The notes under the pieces: generated by a model
What the model was told of the DNA's origin: nothing
Seen by the model: only the letters and a program-made list of their open reading frames with translations
Database searches by the model: none
In this document: in pieces, positions 1 to 8,187 of the stretch
How the letters are laid out: each line of letters begins with the position of its first letter
Position numbering within the stretch: position 1 is the stretch's first letter
Assembly: GCA_027045015.1 (NCBI GenBank)
Contig: JALUBF010000023.1
Span: 65,713-112,485, forward strand
Direction: 5' to 3'
From: Sulfurovum sp.
GTDB taxonomy: Bacteria; Campylobacterota; Campylobacteria; Campylobacterales; Sulfurovaceae
DNA length: 46,773 nucleotides
Translations under genes and position numbers: made by a program

Positions 1-1072
1 AGAGTTGTTTTTGTATCTCTTCATCACTCAATCCAAACTCTTTAGCTATAAGTACTGAAGCAGATAGGTTCATAGCATTGAATGCACCTAAAATAGTAGC
101 TGAGTAACGTACACCATTTAGAGTAAAACTTGTACTCTCAAGTGTTGCTTCAATATCTTCTATAACAAACTCTGGAGCTGGTACATTTGAGCGTATATCT
201 AAGTTGGCTTTCTCTCCAAAAGTATGTACATTAGTTTCTGGTTTAACCATAGCACTCTCATGAATATACGCTTGTTCAAGTCTATTGGTTTTTAATATCT
301 CCATTTTTGTATTGCGTATATTTTCCATAGTTTTGAAGTACTCTATGTGTGCAGGACCAATCTTACCTACTACTACATAGTGAGGATTTACAAAAGTGGT
401 TATCTCTGCTATATCACCCTCACCTCTTGCACCCATCTCAACTACATACACTTCAGTATCTTCACTTAGTTCATTGTTTATATCTATCATTACGCCACCA
501 AGGGTATTGACAGATCGTGGTGTAGCATAGGTTTTGTATTTGGCTTTTAGTAGATGTTCCACATAGTTCTTAATGCTAGTTTTTCCATAACTTGCTGTAA
601 CTCCAACTACTTTTAAATCTTTCATAGACTCTATCTTGTTTTGTGCCTTAACTTTAAATCCATTAAAAAGCATCTTTTCTATAAAAACAGAGATACCAAA
701 TGCTAAAAATATAGGTATAACAACAGCAAAGTTTTTAAAGCTAACCGATATAAATATAGCAAAAAGTATCATTGCTATAAAAAAGCGTTTTACTCGTCCT
801 GTAAATACAAGTGGTTTATCTAACCCTCTGTACCAACTATAAAGAGCTACAAGATAGATAGATACAACAACAAAACCATAGCTACTAACACTATTTACGA
901 GCATATAGAGTGAAAATGGTACTAAAAAATATACAAAGTGCCACCATGTTTTAGTATGATGAAATACTACACGAGTTAGCTTATAGCTATACCACTGCAA
1001 ATTTGTAATAAAATAGTATCCCATCGCTAAAATAAAAAGTGGGTAAGCTATGAAGTTTAATATCTGTAACAT
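1..1072 (-). CDS. murF: MurF, UDP-MurNAc-tripeptide--D-Ala-D-Ala ligase (3' end outside window)
   Basis: MurF joins D-Ala-D-Ala to the UDP-MurNAc tripeptide, the last cytoplasmic step of peptidoglycan precursor synthesis. The reverse strand is open from an ATG at 1072 to base 1, about 357 codons; the C-terminal ligase domain lies beyond the window. The first ~130 residues hold several hydrophobic segments (starting MLQILNFIAYPLFILAMGYY), followed by the Mur ligase P-loop TASYGKTS near residue 160 and the central-domain motif VVEMGARGEGDIAEIT. As far as I recall, a membrane-associated N-terminus is usual for Campylobacterota MurF, unlike the short soluble one in E. coli. The ATG overlaps the stop of the upstream hydrolase by one base (TAATG), implying translational coupling. 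Confidence 0.93.
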   Translation of the reverse strand, partial: MLQILNFIAYPLFILAMGYYFITNLQWYSYKLTRVVFHHTKTWWHFVYFLVPFSLYMLVNSVSSYGFVVVSIYLVALYSWYRGLDKPLVFTGRVKRFFIAMILFAIFISVSFKNFAVVIPIFLAFGISVFIEKMLFNGFKVKAQNKIESMKDLKVVGVTASYGKTSIKNYVEHLLKAKYKTYATPRSVNTLGGVMIDINNELSEDTEVYVVEMGARGEGDIAEITTFVNPHYVVVGKIGPAHIEYFKTMENIRNTKMEILKTNRLEQAYIHESAMVKPETNVHTFGEKANLDIRSNVPAPEFVIEDIEATLESTSFTLNGVRYSATILGAFNAMNLSASVLIAKEFGLSDEEIQKQL

Positions 1073-1800
1073 TAGTTGATTTCCTTGCATTGTTTTATAA
1101 TGGTTTGAGCTATAAATTCTTTATGATATAAAAAGAAAAAGTGATCTCCATCTAATGGGTAAAATTCAGAATTTGAGATGAGTTTAGCTATCTTTTCTCC
1201 CGTATAAAGAGGGGTAGCTGTATCTTCTTTACCCCAGAAACAGAGAGCTTTAGAGTTAGATTTAGCAAAAGAGTCTTCAAAATCTTCATCTACTACATTT
1301 TTAAATGTCTCATACATCTCATGACTCATATTCTCTACATCTTTACTCTTAAACATATCTCGTATAAATCTCATACCAAGTGGTTTTAAAAACTTTACTG
1401 TAGCAATCTTGAGCTTAATAGACCACGGTTTTTGTGTTACTACTCCTGCACTAGAGAGAAGTACTAAACAAGGAGCATTTAGTAGCGTTGCTACCTTACC
1501 ACCAAAAGAGTGTCCCATAGCTATAATGGGAACTACATTTAAACTCTCTAAAAAGATCTTTACTATATTGGCATAATCATCAGTTGTAAGCACCATATCG
1601 TTAGTAGATTTACCAAATCCAGGCATATCAAGATAGATATGTCTATACTCCAAGAGTGTTGAAGCAAATGCCTGTTTCATAATCTCTTTATTACTACCCC
1701 AACCATGAAGAATAATTAAAATCTTCTCTTTAGTTGGATTTACTATTTCATAAGCTAATTTAAATGTACTATTTTGATATTTTATCTCTTTTGATGCCAT
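1072..1800 (-). CDS. alpha/beta hydrolase
   Basis: Serine hydrolase of the alpha/beta fold, 242 residues, substrate unknown. The oxyanion-hole motif HGWG is at residues 32-35, the nucleophile elbow GHSFGG has Ser98, and the likely acid and base are Asp193 (GKEDTATP) and His220 (DGDHFFF). There is no signal peptide, so it is probably cytoplasmic. It lies directly upstream of murF with a one-base overlap. From memory, a hydrolase-murF pair is also present in Campylobacter, suggesting a conserved link to the cell-wall gene set, but no cell-wall role is shown by the sequence itself. Confidence 0.88.
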   Translation of the reverse strand: MASKEIKYQNSTFKLAYEIVNPTKEKILIILHGWGSNKEIMKQAFASTLLEYRHIYLDMPGFGKSTNDMVLTTDDYANIVKIFLESLNVVPIIAMGHSFGGKVATLLNAPCLVLLSSAGVVTQKPWSIKLKIATVKFLKPLGMRFIRDMFKSKDVENMSHEMYETFKNVVDEDFEDSFAKSNSKALCFWGKEDTATPLYTGEKIAKLISNSEFYPLDGDHFFFLYHKEFIAQTIIKQCKEIN

Positions 1801-1853
1801 TATTTACCATTTGAATTAATTTTGCTTATTTTAACATAATGATATTAAAAGCA

Positions 1854-2171
1854 TTAGGAGGTCATCATATCATAAGGACGTTTTAACTTCTGAGTAAGTT
1901 GATGCAAACTAACATTTCTACCTTCACGAGCAAACTCACGTCCGTCCATAAAGACTATCATAGTAGGTACAGAAAATACTGAATAATTAGCAGATATTTC
2001 AGGATTGCTATGAGCATCTAAATATATCTGCTTAATCTCAGGAAATTCTCTATCAAATACATCTTTAAACTTAGGTCTAAGTGCATGACACACATTGCAA
2101 TTTTCACCCGAAAAATAGACCAATACACCCATCTCTTCTCGTATGGTTTGTTGAAGTTCTTCTAATCTCAT
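1854..2171 (-). CDS. thioredoxin-like protein
   Basis: Small thioredoxin-fold protein of 105 residues without a signal peptide, so a cytoplasmic thiol-disulfide exchanger. The active-site motif is C25-N-V-C28 within FSGENCNVCHALRP, instead of the classical CGPC, and the cis-proline lies at about residue 69 (SVPTM). An AAAGGA ribosome-binding site precedes the ATG, and a TATAAT box stands at 2194-2199 on the minus strand. The CNVC active site and short length separate it from housekeeping TrxA; the redox partner is unknown. Confidence 0.87.
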   Translation of the reverse strand: MRLEELQQTIREEMGVLVYFSGENCNVCHALRPKFKDVFDREFPEIKQIYLDAHSNPEISANYSVFSVPTMIVFMDGREFAREGRNVSLHQLTQKLKRPYDMMTS

Positions 2172-2193
2172 TGTTATCCTTTAAATTTTTTAT

Positions 2194-2199
2194 ATTATA
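2194..2199 (-). promoter_or_regulatory. -10 box of the thioredoxin-like gene
   Basis: TATAAT read on the minus strand, 22 bases upstream of the ATG at 2171, with an AAAGGA Shine-Dalgarno between them. No clear -35 hexamer, as is common for sigma-70 promoters of this group. Confidence 0.55.
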
Positions 2200-2242
2200 A
2201 CAACTATAAATGATAAGTTCAATAATTAAAGTGACTTAGGAG

Positions 2243-2248
2243 TATAAT
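2243..2248 (+). promoter_or_regulatory. -10 box of yebC
   Basis: TATAAT in the 105-base divergent spacer, 28 bases before the yebC ATG; an AAGGA ribosome-binding site is at 2266-2270. Confidence 0.6.
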
Positions 2249-2276
2249 ATCGTCATATTTTAATGAAGGATTTTTT

Positions 2277-3014
2277 ATGGGTAGAGCGTTTGAGTACCGT
2301 AAAGCAGCAAAAATGAAAAGATGGGGGACAATGTCAAGAGTCTTTCCAAAACTAGGTAAAATCATAACTATGGCAGCAAAAGAAGGTGGTCAAGATCCAG
2401 ATATGAACCCTAAACTTCGTACTGCTATTTTGAATGCAAAAGCACAAAATATGCCTAAAGATAACATAGATGCAGCCATCAAAAGAGCAGCAGCAAAAGA
2501 TTTAGCAGATATAAAAGAGATTACTTATGATGTAAAAGCATCTCATGGTGTTCAGATGATTATTGAGTGTGCTACAGATAACAATACAAGAACTGTTGCC
2601 AATGTAAAAGCTATACTTGTACGTAATGGTGCAGAGATGCTTACTTCTGGGTCACTTAATTTTATGTTTACACATAAAGCAGTTTTTATCATAGATAAAA
2701 AAGACAATATGGACATAGAAGAGCTTGAGCTTGAGCTTATAGACTATGGATTAGAAGAGATAGAAGAGGATGTAGAACCTCAAGAAAATGGTGATGATTT
2801 ACCAATATTAAGAATATATGGAGAATTTAAATCTTTTGGAGAGCTTAGTAAAGCTTTTGAAGAGAGAGGTATAGAGCCTAAGAAATCTACTCTTGAGTAT
2901 ATAGCCAATACACCTATTGAATTAAGTGATGAGCATATGGAAGAGTTAGATACTCTCATAGATAAACTAGAGGAAGATGAAGACGTACAAACAGTCTTTA
3001 CAAATATAAACTAA
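2277..3014 (+). CDS. yebC: YebC/PmpR family regulator (TACO1-like)
   Basis: YebC/TACO1 family protein, 245 residues, the usual family length. The family N-terminus is clear: [20 protein letters not shown], followed by [14 protein letters not shown] and the [12 protein letters not shown] segment. Members were first described as DNA-binding regulators; later work ties the family to translation, in particular relief of ribosome stalling at proline stretches. The C-terminal third is very acidic ([15 protein letters not shown] and EEDEDVQ). It is a single-gene unit with its own TATAAT promoter and is closed by a perfect hairpin at 3018-3040. Its immediate neighbours, a thioredoxin-like protein and an ABC-F ATPase, are both divergent or convergent to it. 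Confidence 0.96.
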   Translation: MGRAFEYRKAAKMKRWGTMSRVFPKLGKIITMAAKEGGQDPDMNPKLRTAILNAKAQNMPKDNIDAAIKRAAAKDLADIKEITYDVKASHGVQMIIECATDNNTRTVANVKAILVRNGAEMLTSGSLNFMFTHKAVFIIDKKDNMDIEELELELIDYGLEEIEEDVEPQENGDDLPILRIYGEFKSFGELSKAFEERGIEPKKSTLEYIANTPIELSDEHMEELDTLIDKLEEDEDVQTVFTNIN

Positions 3015-3017
3015 ATA

Positions 3018-3040
3018 TAAGCACCATAATATGGTGCTTA
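3018..3040. terminator. bidirectional terminator between yebC and ybiT
   Basis: Perfect 10-bp inverted repeat (taagcaccat / atggtgctta) with a 3-base loop, just after the yebC stop at 3014 and just beyond the convergent ybiT stop at 3051. It can serve both strands; the flanking T-run is short. Confidence 0.75.
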
Positions 3041-3050
3041 TTAAGAGAGA

Positions 3051-4646
3051 TTATTTTTCATATTTCTCTACAAAACTTTCATAATTACCTTCAAAATCTA
3101 TAATAGTTCCATCTTCATTTATCTTAATAATTCTATTTGCAAATGCGTCTATGAGTTCTCTATCGTGAGATACACAAATAACTCCACCTCTATAGTTATG
3201 TAATGCTTCACCTAAAGCTACAATAGCTTCAAGGTCAAGGTGATTGTCTGGTTCGTCCATTACTAAGAAATTGGCAGAGTCCATCATCATTTTACTTAAC
3301 ATAACACGATGTTTTTCTCCTCCAGAACAAGCATCTATCTTTTTCTTTTGCTCTTCACCAGAAAATAACATACGACCTAAAGTTTTACGTATATCATCTA
3401 TATGCCACTTAACATCAAAACCTTGTATCCATTGAGGTAACTCTTCATCTCCTGTTACTAAATCAGTAGTATTTTGAGGAAAGTAACTATATGTAATAGT
3501 CTGACCCCATTTCATAGTTCCATTATCTGGTTCTATCTCTTCCATAAGTATCTTAAGTAGTGTTGTCTTACCTACACCATTACCACCAATAAGTGCTATT
3601 TTATCACCACTATTGACCTTAAAACTAATATTTTCAAATACTGTTTCACCATCATAGGATTTTGAAAGATTCTCTGCATCAAGTATTTCATTTCCTATAT
3701 CACGGTGAGGCTTAAACATAATAGATGGATCACGTCTACTAGAAAGTTTAATCGCTTGTACATCAAGCTTATCTAACTGTTTCTGACGTGAAGTTGCTTG
3801 TTTTGCTTTTGAAGCATTTGCCGAAAATCGCTTAATAAAACTCTCTAACTCTTCTTTCTCTTTAAGTGCTTTACTTCTATCTGTTTCAGCTTGTTTAGCT
3901 AAAAGATTTGCAGCTATATACCACTCATCATAATTTCCTGTAAATTCACGAATATTTTGAAAATCAAGATCAAGTATGTGTGTTACTACACCATTTAAAA
4001 AGTGTCTATCATGAGAGATAACCATAAGTGTACCATCATGACGTTTTAACTCATTTTCTAACCATGATATGGTCTCCATATCCAAGTTATTTGTAGGCTC
4101 ATCGAGCAATAATACATCTGGCTTTAAAAATAGTACCTGAGCAAGTAATATCTTAAATTTATCTCCACCAGTAAGTGAACTCATAAGCTCACTATGTTGT
4201 TCTACTGCAAATCCAAGTGATTGAAGTAGTTTTTCTATCTTTACATCAGACTCATAAGTTGGGTCTTCATCTGCACATATCATCTCTAGTTCACCTAGAC
4301 GATTATTTACTTCATCAGACTCAAAATCCCCTTCCATATAGAGTTTCTCTTTCTCTTTTTGTGCATCATATAGTTTTTTATTTCCATAAAGTACTGCATC
4401 GCTAAGAGTAAAATCTTCAAAAGCATACTGGTTTTGACTAAGCATACCTAGTTTAAGTCCCGGTTGAAGTTGTACTTCACCATCACTTGGCTCTAACTCA
4501 CCTGCAAGTATCTTCATAAATGTAGATTTACCTGCACCATTTGCACCAATTAAACCATAGCGTTTACCTACATCCATAGTCATATTTATCTTATCAAAAA
4601 GAACTCTTTTTCCGTAACGTTGTGTTAAATTTACTGTACTAAGCAA
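3051..4646 (-). CDS. ybiT: ABC-F family ATPase, YbiT type
   Basis: Soluble twin-ATPase ABC-F protein, 531 residues, the same size as E. coli YbiT and with the same N-terminal phrase RYGLIGANGAGKSTFMKIL. Walker A motifs lie at about residues 34-41 (GANGAGKS) and 352 (GGNGVGKT). The Walker B regions are LLLDEPTNNLD and LVMDEPDNHLD; the signatures are LTGGDKFKI, which is atypical, and CSGGEKHRV. The linker between the halves is charged and helical. ABC-F proteins act on the ribosome E site and have no membrane domain; YbiT's physiological role is not well defined. The start is a TTG with AAGGA six bases upstream; no ATG fits. Confidence 0.92.
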   Translation of the reverse strand: MLSTVNLTQRYGKRVLFDKINMTMDVGKRYGLIGANGAGKSTFMKILAGELEPSDGEVQLQPGLKLGMLSQNQYAFEDFTLSDAVLYGNKKLYDAQKEKEKLYMEGDFESDEVNNRLGELEMICADEDPTYESDVKIEKLLQSLGFAVEQHSELMSSLTGGDKFKILLAQVLFLKPDVLLLDEPTNNLDMETISWLENELKRHDGTLMVISHDRHFLNGVVTHILDLDFQNIREFTGNYDEWYIAANLLAKQAETDRSKALKEKEELESFIKRFSANASKAKQATSRQKQLDKLDVQAIKLSSRRDPSIMFKPHRDIGNEILDAENLSKSYDGETVFENISFKVNSGDKIALIGGNGVGKTTLLKILMEEIEPDNGTMKWGQTITYSYFPQNTTDLVTGDEELPQWIQGFDVKWHIDDIRKTLGRMLFSGEEQKKKIDACSGGEKHRVMLSKMMMDSANFLVMDEPDNHLDLEAIVALGEALHNYRGGVICVSHDRELIDAFANRIIKINEDGTIIDFEGNYESFVEKYEK

Positions 4647-4710
4647 GTTTTATCCTTGTATATTTATATCATTATAATTAATGTGATTCTATCGAAATGT
4701 ACTGAAATTC

Positions 4711-4728
4711 CACTCTCATAAGAGAGTG
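4711..4728 (-). terminator. terminator after the lipoprotein gene
   Basis: Hairpin CACTCTC-ataa-GAGAGTG, a 7-bp stem, ten bases past the minus-strand stop at 4738, followed on that strand by GGAATTTC. It closes the ppk2-lolA run and separates it from ybiT. Confidence 0.6.
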
Positions 4729-4737
4729 AAACCATAT

Positions 4738-5616
4738 TTATGGTGCTACAATTGTTATATTCGATTCACTAAATGGATCTAATGTATGTATAACATATCC
4801 ATCGAATGATCTATTTGGTATATCAGTAGTTAAAAATGGTTTTATCGCTTTTGGATTATTGTAAAACGATACATTATCTTCATCTGTATCCCCCATTTCT
4901 AAAGCTATTTTAACACTTTTATCATCTTTGTCATCTGCATATTCTAGTGTATTTTGTGCAAACTTATAAAATCTATCATGAAATATAGTATAATCCATAA
5001 CAATGGTCTCGTCAGCTATATCAACAACTTCATAGTTTAGATTTCTACCATTTGGAAATGCTTCTGTAATAAAATTTAACCAAAATGGTATAGATACAGA
5101 TAGTTTTAGTCCATGGCTATGTAAAATATCTCTTGAATCTTTTAAGAAATCAAGATAATCTTGCCAATCATCTCTATTGTCAGAACTATTTTGATCAGTA
5201 AATTTTGTCCATGGTTCAAGATCAAATGATATACCTTTTATATCTTTAATATGATTTTGATTATAATCGTCAATAATATCGACTTGTTTTTCAATATAAG
5301 CTAAACTAGGATCTCCAGATATTAAAGACCATACATCTGCACCATTTTTATTAAGAATCTCTGAATTTGAGATAAATTTATCACTCTTTCCATGATCTAC
5401 AGGATTAAGATATACCGTTACCTTATTATAGTTCTTAATATGATTAAAAGCTTTTTTATAATTTGATACACCATTCCAAGCATAAAATGATATGCTTTTT
5501 AATGCTTTATTCTCTTGCTCTATATTCTCTATAGAGGAGTTTGAACCATTACCACCACAACCATTTATAATAAATAAAAATATTGATATAAATATTAATT
5601 TCCATAATCTAAACAT
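4738..5616 (-). CDS. lipoprotein with TIM-barrel glycosidase-like domain
   Basis: Predicted lipoprotein of 292 residues: a basic start, a hydrophobic stretch and a lipobox ending at Cys20 (IINGCGG), then a Ser/Asn-rich linker. From residue ~42 the beta-strand phrases SISFYAW, KVTVYLNP, KGISFDLEPW, LKLSVSIPFW, ETIVMDYTIF and VKIALEMGD follow one another as in a (beta/alpha)8 barrel. The FDLEPW phrase, with Asp132 and Glu134, sits where chitinase-like (GH18-type) barrels carry their acid residues, but the full DxxDxDxE motif is absent, so activity and substrate are unknown. It is the last gene of the ppk2-lolA run, 6 bases after the ArsC-like gene. No specific family was recognised. Confidence 0.72.
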   Translation of the reverse strand: MFRLWKLIFISIFLFIINGCGGNGSNSSIENIEQENKALKSISFYAWNGVSNYKKAFNHIKNYNKVTVYLNPVDHGKSDKFISNSEILNKNGADVWSLISGDPSLAYIEKQVDIIDDYNQNHIKDIKGISFDLEPWTKFTDQNSSDNRDDWQDYLDFLKDSRDILHSHGLKLSVSIPFWLNFITEAFPNGRNLNYEVVDIADETIVMDYTIFHDRFYKFAQNTLEYADDKDDKSVKIALEMGDTDEDNVSFYNNPKAIKPFLTTDIPNRSFDGYVIHTLDPFSESNITIVAP

Positions 5617-5622
5617 ACAAAT

Positions 5623-5973
5623 TTACCCCAATAATTTTATTATATTTTCTATAGGACGACCTATAGTAGCTTTTCCGTCTTTTACAACAATTGGACGCTC
5701 TATAAGCTTAGGATTAGCTATCATAAGATTTATCAACATATCTTCATCACTAATATCTTTTATGCCCAACTCTTTATATATATCCTCTTTAGTACGCATA
5801 AGCCCTCTAGCACTAAGTCCCAACATATCAAGTATCTCTATAAGCTCTTGTCTACTTGGTGGAGTATCCAAATATTTTATCACCTCTATTTCTACTTCTC
5901 TCTCTTGTAAAAGGGCTAAAGTAGCCCTTGATTTACTACATTTTGGATTGTGGTATATCTTAATATTTTTCAT
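5623..5973 (-). CDS. arsC: ArsC/Spx-like arsenate reductase family protein
   Basis: Glutaredoxin-coupled arsenate reductase family, 116 residues. The catalytic Cys12 lies in HNPKCSKSR, and Arg60 (LMRTKE), Arg93 (IERPIV) and Arg106 (IGRPIEN) match the positions of the arsenate-binding arginines of plasmid ArsC within a residue. The chemistry of true ArsC is glutathione/glutaredoxin-dependent reduction of arsenate to arsenite. No arsR, arsB or acr3 gene is nearby, so a YfgD-like housekeeping thiol role is equally possible and the symbol is given for the family. It sits inside a co-directional run with the coiled-coil gene 28 bases upstream. Confidence 0.85.
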   Translation of the reverse strand: MKNIKIYHNPKCSKSRATLALLQEREVEIEVIKYLDTPPSRQELIEILDMLGLSARGLMRTKEDIYKELGIKDISDEDMLINLMIANPKLIERPIVVKDGKATIGRPIENIIKLLG

Positions 5974-6001
5974 CTATCTCTCCTTTTTATATGGTTGTAT
6001 T

Positions 6002-6499
6002 TCAAATAATATTCTTAAGCTTCATAAGAAGCCTTGAATTATCAGTACGATATTTTTTATTCTCTTCAATCTTTGTAAAGTATTCTTCTTTTAAGATTTC
6101 ATACTCTTCCAATAGATTTGCATATATATTTTCACTAATTTTTAGTTTATCTTTAACTCTAGTTAACTCATCTTCTAAAGAAGAAAAATTTTTTTTTAAA
6201 TTAGAAAAATCATTTTGTATATTATGTAATTTTGTTTTTATCTCAACAAAATCTAGTAATTTTTTCTTATTTTCTATATCTTCTATCTTATATCTTTGAA
6301 GTTCACTATCAAGTATCAATATCTCTTTTAATTTATCTTTATTATCTACAGTTAAATTCCAACATCTATTTTTATAATTCTTCACTATCATAGCAGATAC
6401 TATAATAATAAGTACAATAATAAGTAATACAACTACGGATATAAGAGCCATAAGCATAAACATAGAATCACCCTCTATCTTTGTGATTAGCTCATCCAT
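6002..6499 (-). CDS. membrane-anchored coiled-coil protein, unknown function
   Basis: Unrecognised protein of 165 residues. One transmembrane segment at about residues 13-40 (MFMLMALISVVVLLIIVLII) is followed by ~120 residues of charged heptad-like helix rich in Lys, Glu and Leu, so it is probably an inner-membrane-anchored coiled coil. The start ATG is two bases after the lolA stop, and the AGAGGT at the end of lolA can act as its ribosome-binding site, so the two are translationally linked. The position suggests an envelope role, but nothing in the sequence specifies it. Confidence 0.75.
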   Translation of the reverse strand: MDELITKIEGDSMFMLMALISVVVLLIIVLIIIVSAMIVKNYKNRCWNLTVDNKDKLKEILILDSELQRYKIEDIENKKKLLDFVEIKTKLHNIQNDFSNLKKNFSSLEDELTRVKDKLKISENIYANLLEEYEILKEEYFTKIEENKKYRTDNSRLLMKLKNII

Positions 6500-6501
6500 A
6501 T

Positions 6502-7023
6502 CTAACCTCTTATAATATCATAATTTTTAGGATATATACACTCCATTTGTTTAGTTGATAACTTACTATTTTTATACTTCATTTTCATAAAAAGTATCTG
6601 TACTTTGTTATCAAGCTCATCAAAATATGCGATACTTTGTAACCTATTTTTACTATCTAATTGTATAGTATATATTTTACCATCATATACAGCTGTATAT
6701 ATACTATCTTTATAATGTTTTGCACTATTTAAAACTTTTGAAATATTTAAACCATTATTTATACGATATTCTGATACCTGCTCCAAATCATGATCTATAA
6801 CAAGAAGTTCTTTACTATTGGTGCATACTTCTTTTTTTGTAGGTTTTAAGTAACTCCATTTGAAATACTTATTATCTGAAAAATATACCTTACCACTATA
6901 AACAATAACACCATTGTGTGTATTTGTAACTATCTGTTTAAATCTAGATTTAAAACTTTGTGGTAACACAATATTAGCTAATGCCATAGAGCTAATCAAA
7001 ATAATCCCAAATAATAATTTCAT
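6502..7023 (-). CDS. lolA: LolA-like periplasmic lipoprotein carrier
   Basis: LolA carries outer-membrane lipoproteins across the periplasm from LolCDE. This 173-residue protein has a signal peptide (MKLLFGIILISSMALA, cleavage near residue 16) and the family layout: SFKSRFKQIVTN, GKVYFSDNKYFKWSYLKPTKKEV, ELLVIDHDLEQVSEYRI, then a C-terminal FDELDNKVQILFMKMKY strand. Length fits the short Campylobacterota LolA. It lies 15 bases after ppk2 and two bases before the coiled-coil gene. The lipoprotein encoded two genes downstream could be one of its cargoes, which is inference. Confidence 0.87.
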   Translation of the reverse strand: MKLLFGIILISSMALANIVLPQSFKSRFKQIVTNTHNGVIVYSGKVYFSDNKYFKWSYLKPTKKEVCTNSKELLVIDHDLEQVSEYRINNGLNISKVLNSAKHYKDSIYTAVYDGKIYTIQLDSKNRLQSIAYFDELDNKVQILFMKMKYKNSKLSTKQMECIYPKNYDIIRG

Positions 7024-7038
7024 TTATTTCCTTAATAA

Positions 7039-7887
7039 TTAACTATTTTTTCTTAAAGTCATTTCTGTTTCCATAGTTTTAATCTCATCTTGTGCCAAAA
7101 TACATATTTGTTTATCAATTTTTAGATTTTTATCTTCTATTTTATTAGGATATTCATAAGAAGCTAAAATATGTTTTATACAATTTAAACGAGCTTTTTT
7201 CTTATTGTCTGAACGTATAATAGTCCAAGGTGCATAATCTGTATGAGAAGCTAAAAGCATAGAATATTTTGCTATAGTATATTTATCCCAAAGTCCTTGT
7301 GACTTTTCATCGACAGAAGAAAGTTTATACTGTTTTAGAGGATCTGTTCTACGTTTATTAAAACGTTTTTTTTGTTCATTTTTTGAAACAGAAAAATAAA
7401 ATTTAAAAATTTTGATATTTGAATTTATAAGCATCTTTTCAAATTCTGGTACTTCATGTAAAAATTCTTTATGTTCTTCTTGTGAACAAAAATTCATCAC
7501 AGGTTCTACTCCTGCTCGATTATACCAACTTCTATCAAAAAGTACTATTTCTCCAGCAGAAGGAAGATGTTGACTATATCTTTGAAAGTACCATTGTGAC
7601 TTTTCAATATCACTTGGTTTATCAAGAGCAACTACTCTAGCCCCTCTAGGATTTAGATGTTCAGTAATACGTTTAATAGTACCACCTTTCCCTGCAGCAT
7701 CACGTCCTTCAAAAATCATCAGTACTTTTTGTCCAGTAGCTTTAATGTGATTTTGCATTTTTAGTAATTCTATTTGGAGGTTTTTAAGTTCTTTTTCATA
7801 CTCTAAAACTTCATTTTTAATCCAGATAGAAGTCATATTATTTTTACTATGAACTTCATCTTTTATCATTAAAGGTTTTAATCCCAT
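7039..7887 (-). CDS. ppk2: polyphosphate kinase 2 (PPK2 family)
   Basis: PPK2 enzymes transfer phosphate between polyphosphate and nucleoside (di)phosphates. Residues 61-70 form the Walker A loop (GRDAAGKGGT) and residues 118-128 the lid/Walker B motif DRSWYNRAGVE, both diagnostic. The C-terminal KRRTDPLKQYKLS and KYSMLLASHTDYAPW segments are also typical. The frame is open upstream to an ATG at 7971, but the ATG at 7887 is preferred because an AGGA lies 8 bases before it and the product, 282 residues (MGLKPLMIKDEV), then has the usual single-domain length. It heads the minus-strand run ppk2-lolA-coiled coil-arsC-lipoprotein. Subclass is not certain. Confidence 0.93.
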   Translation of the reverse strand: MGLKPLMIKDEVHSKNNMTSIWIKNEVLEYEKELKNLQIELLKMQNHIKATGQKVLMIFEGRDAAGKGGTIKRITEHLNPRGARVVALDKPSDIEKSQWYFQRYSQHLPSAGEIVLFDRSWYNRAGVEPVMNFCSQEEHKEFLHEVPEFEKMLINSNIKIFKFYFSVSKNEQKKRFNKRRTDPLKQYKLSSVDEKSQGLWDKYTIAKYSMLLASHTDYAPWTIIRSDNKKKARLNCIKHILASYEYPNKIEDKNLKIDKQICILAQDEIKTMETEMTLRKNS

Positions 7888-8148
7888 CAAATATCCTATC
7901 TTAATTTGATACTCCATCCCATAAATGAGGTGGATTCTTGTTCTATAATTCAACTGACTATTTTCAAACAAGTATTTAAAGTCAACTATACCCTACCTAG
8001 ACTATATCTTTTGAAGGGAATTGACCACTTGATTTTAGTAGTATTGATTGTAATAAAATCATCATATTATATCATATTTCTTTGCTAATACCACTTATAT
8101 TTAATTATTAAAATAGCATAAAACAGAGATAAAAAAGCACCATTACGC

Positions 8149-8154
8149 TATAAT
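8149..8154 (+). promoter_or_regulatory. -10 box of valS
   Basis: TATAAT 33 bases before the valS ATG; an AGGAA ribosome-binding site follows at 8178-8182. The 300-base spacer between ppk2 and valS holds divergent promoters but no other gene that I can support. Confidence 0.6.
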
Positions 8155-8187
8155 CGCGATAATTATATAAAGCATATAGGAACTATT

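Noticed and set aside
5623-5973. Arsenic-resistance operon
   Set aside because: Only a single ArsC-like reductase is present; no arsR, arsB, acr3 or arsM gene is nearby.
5492-6037. 181-codon plus-strand ORF across the arsC-like and lipoprotein genes
   Set aside because: Spans two genes on the opposite strand that have strong motifs, and shows Ser/Ile-rich shadow composition.
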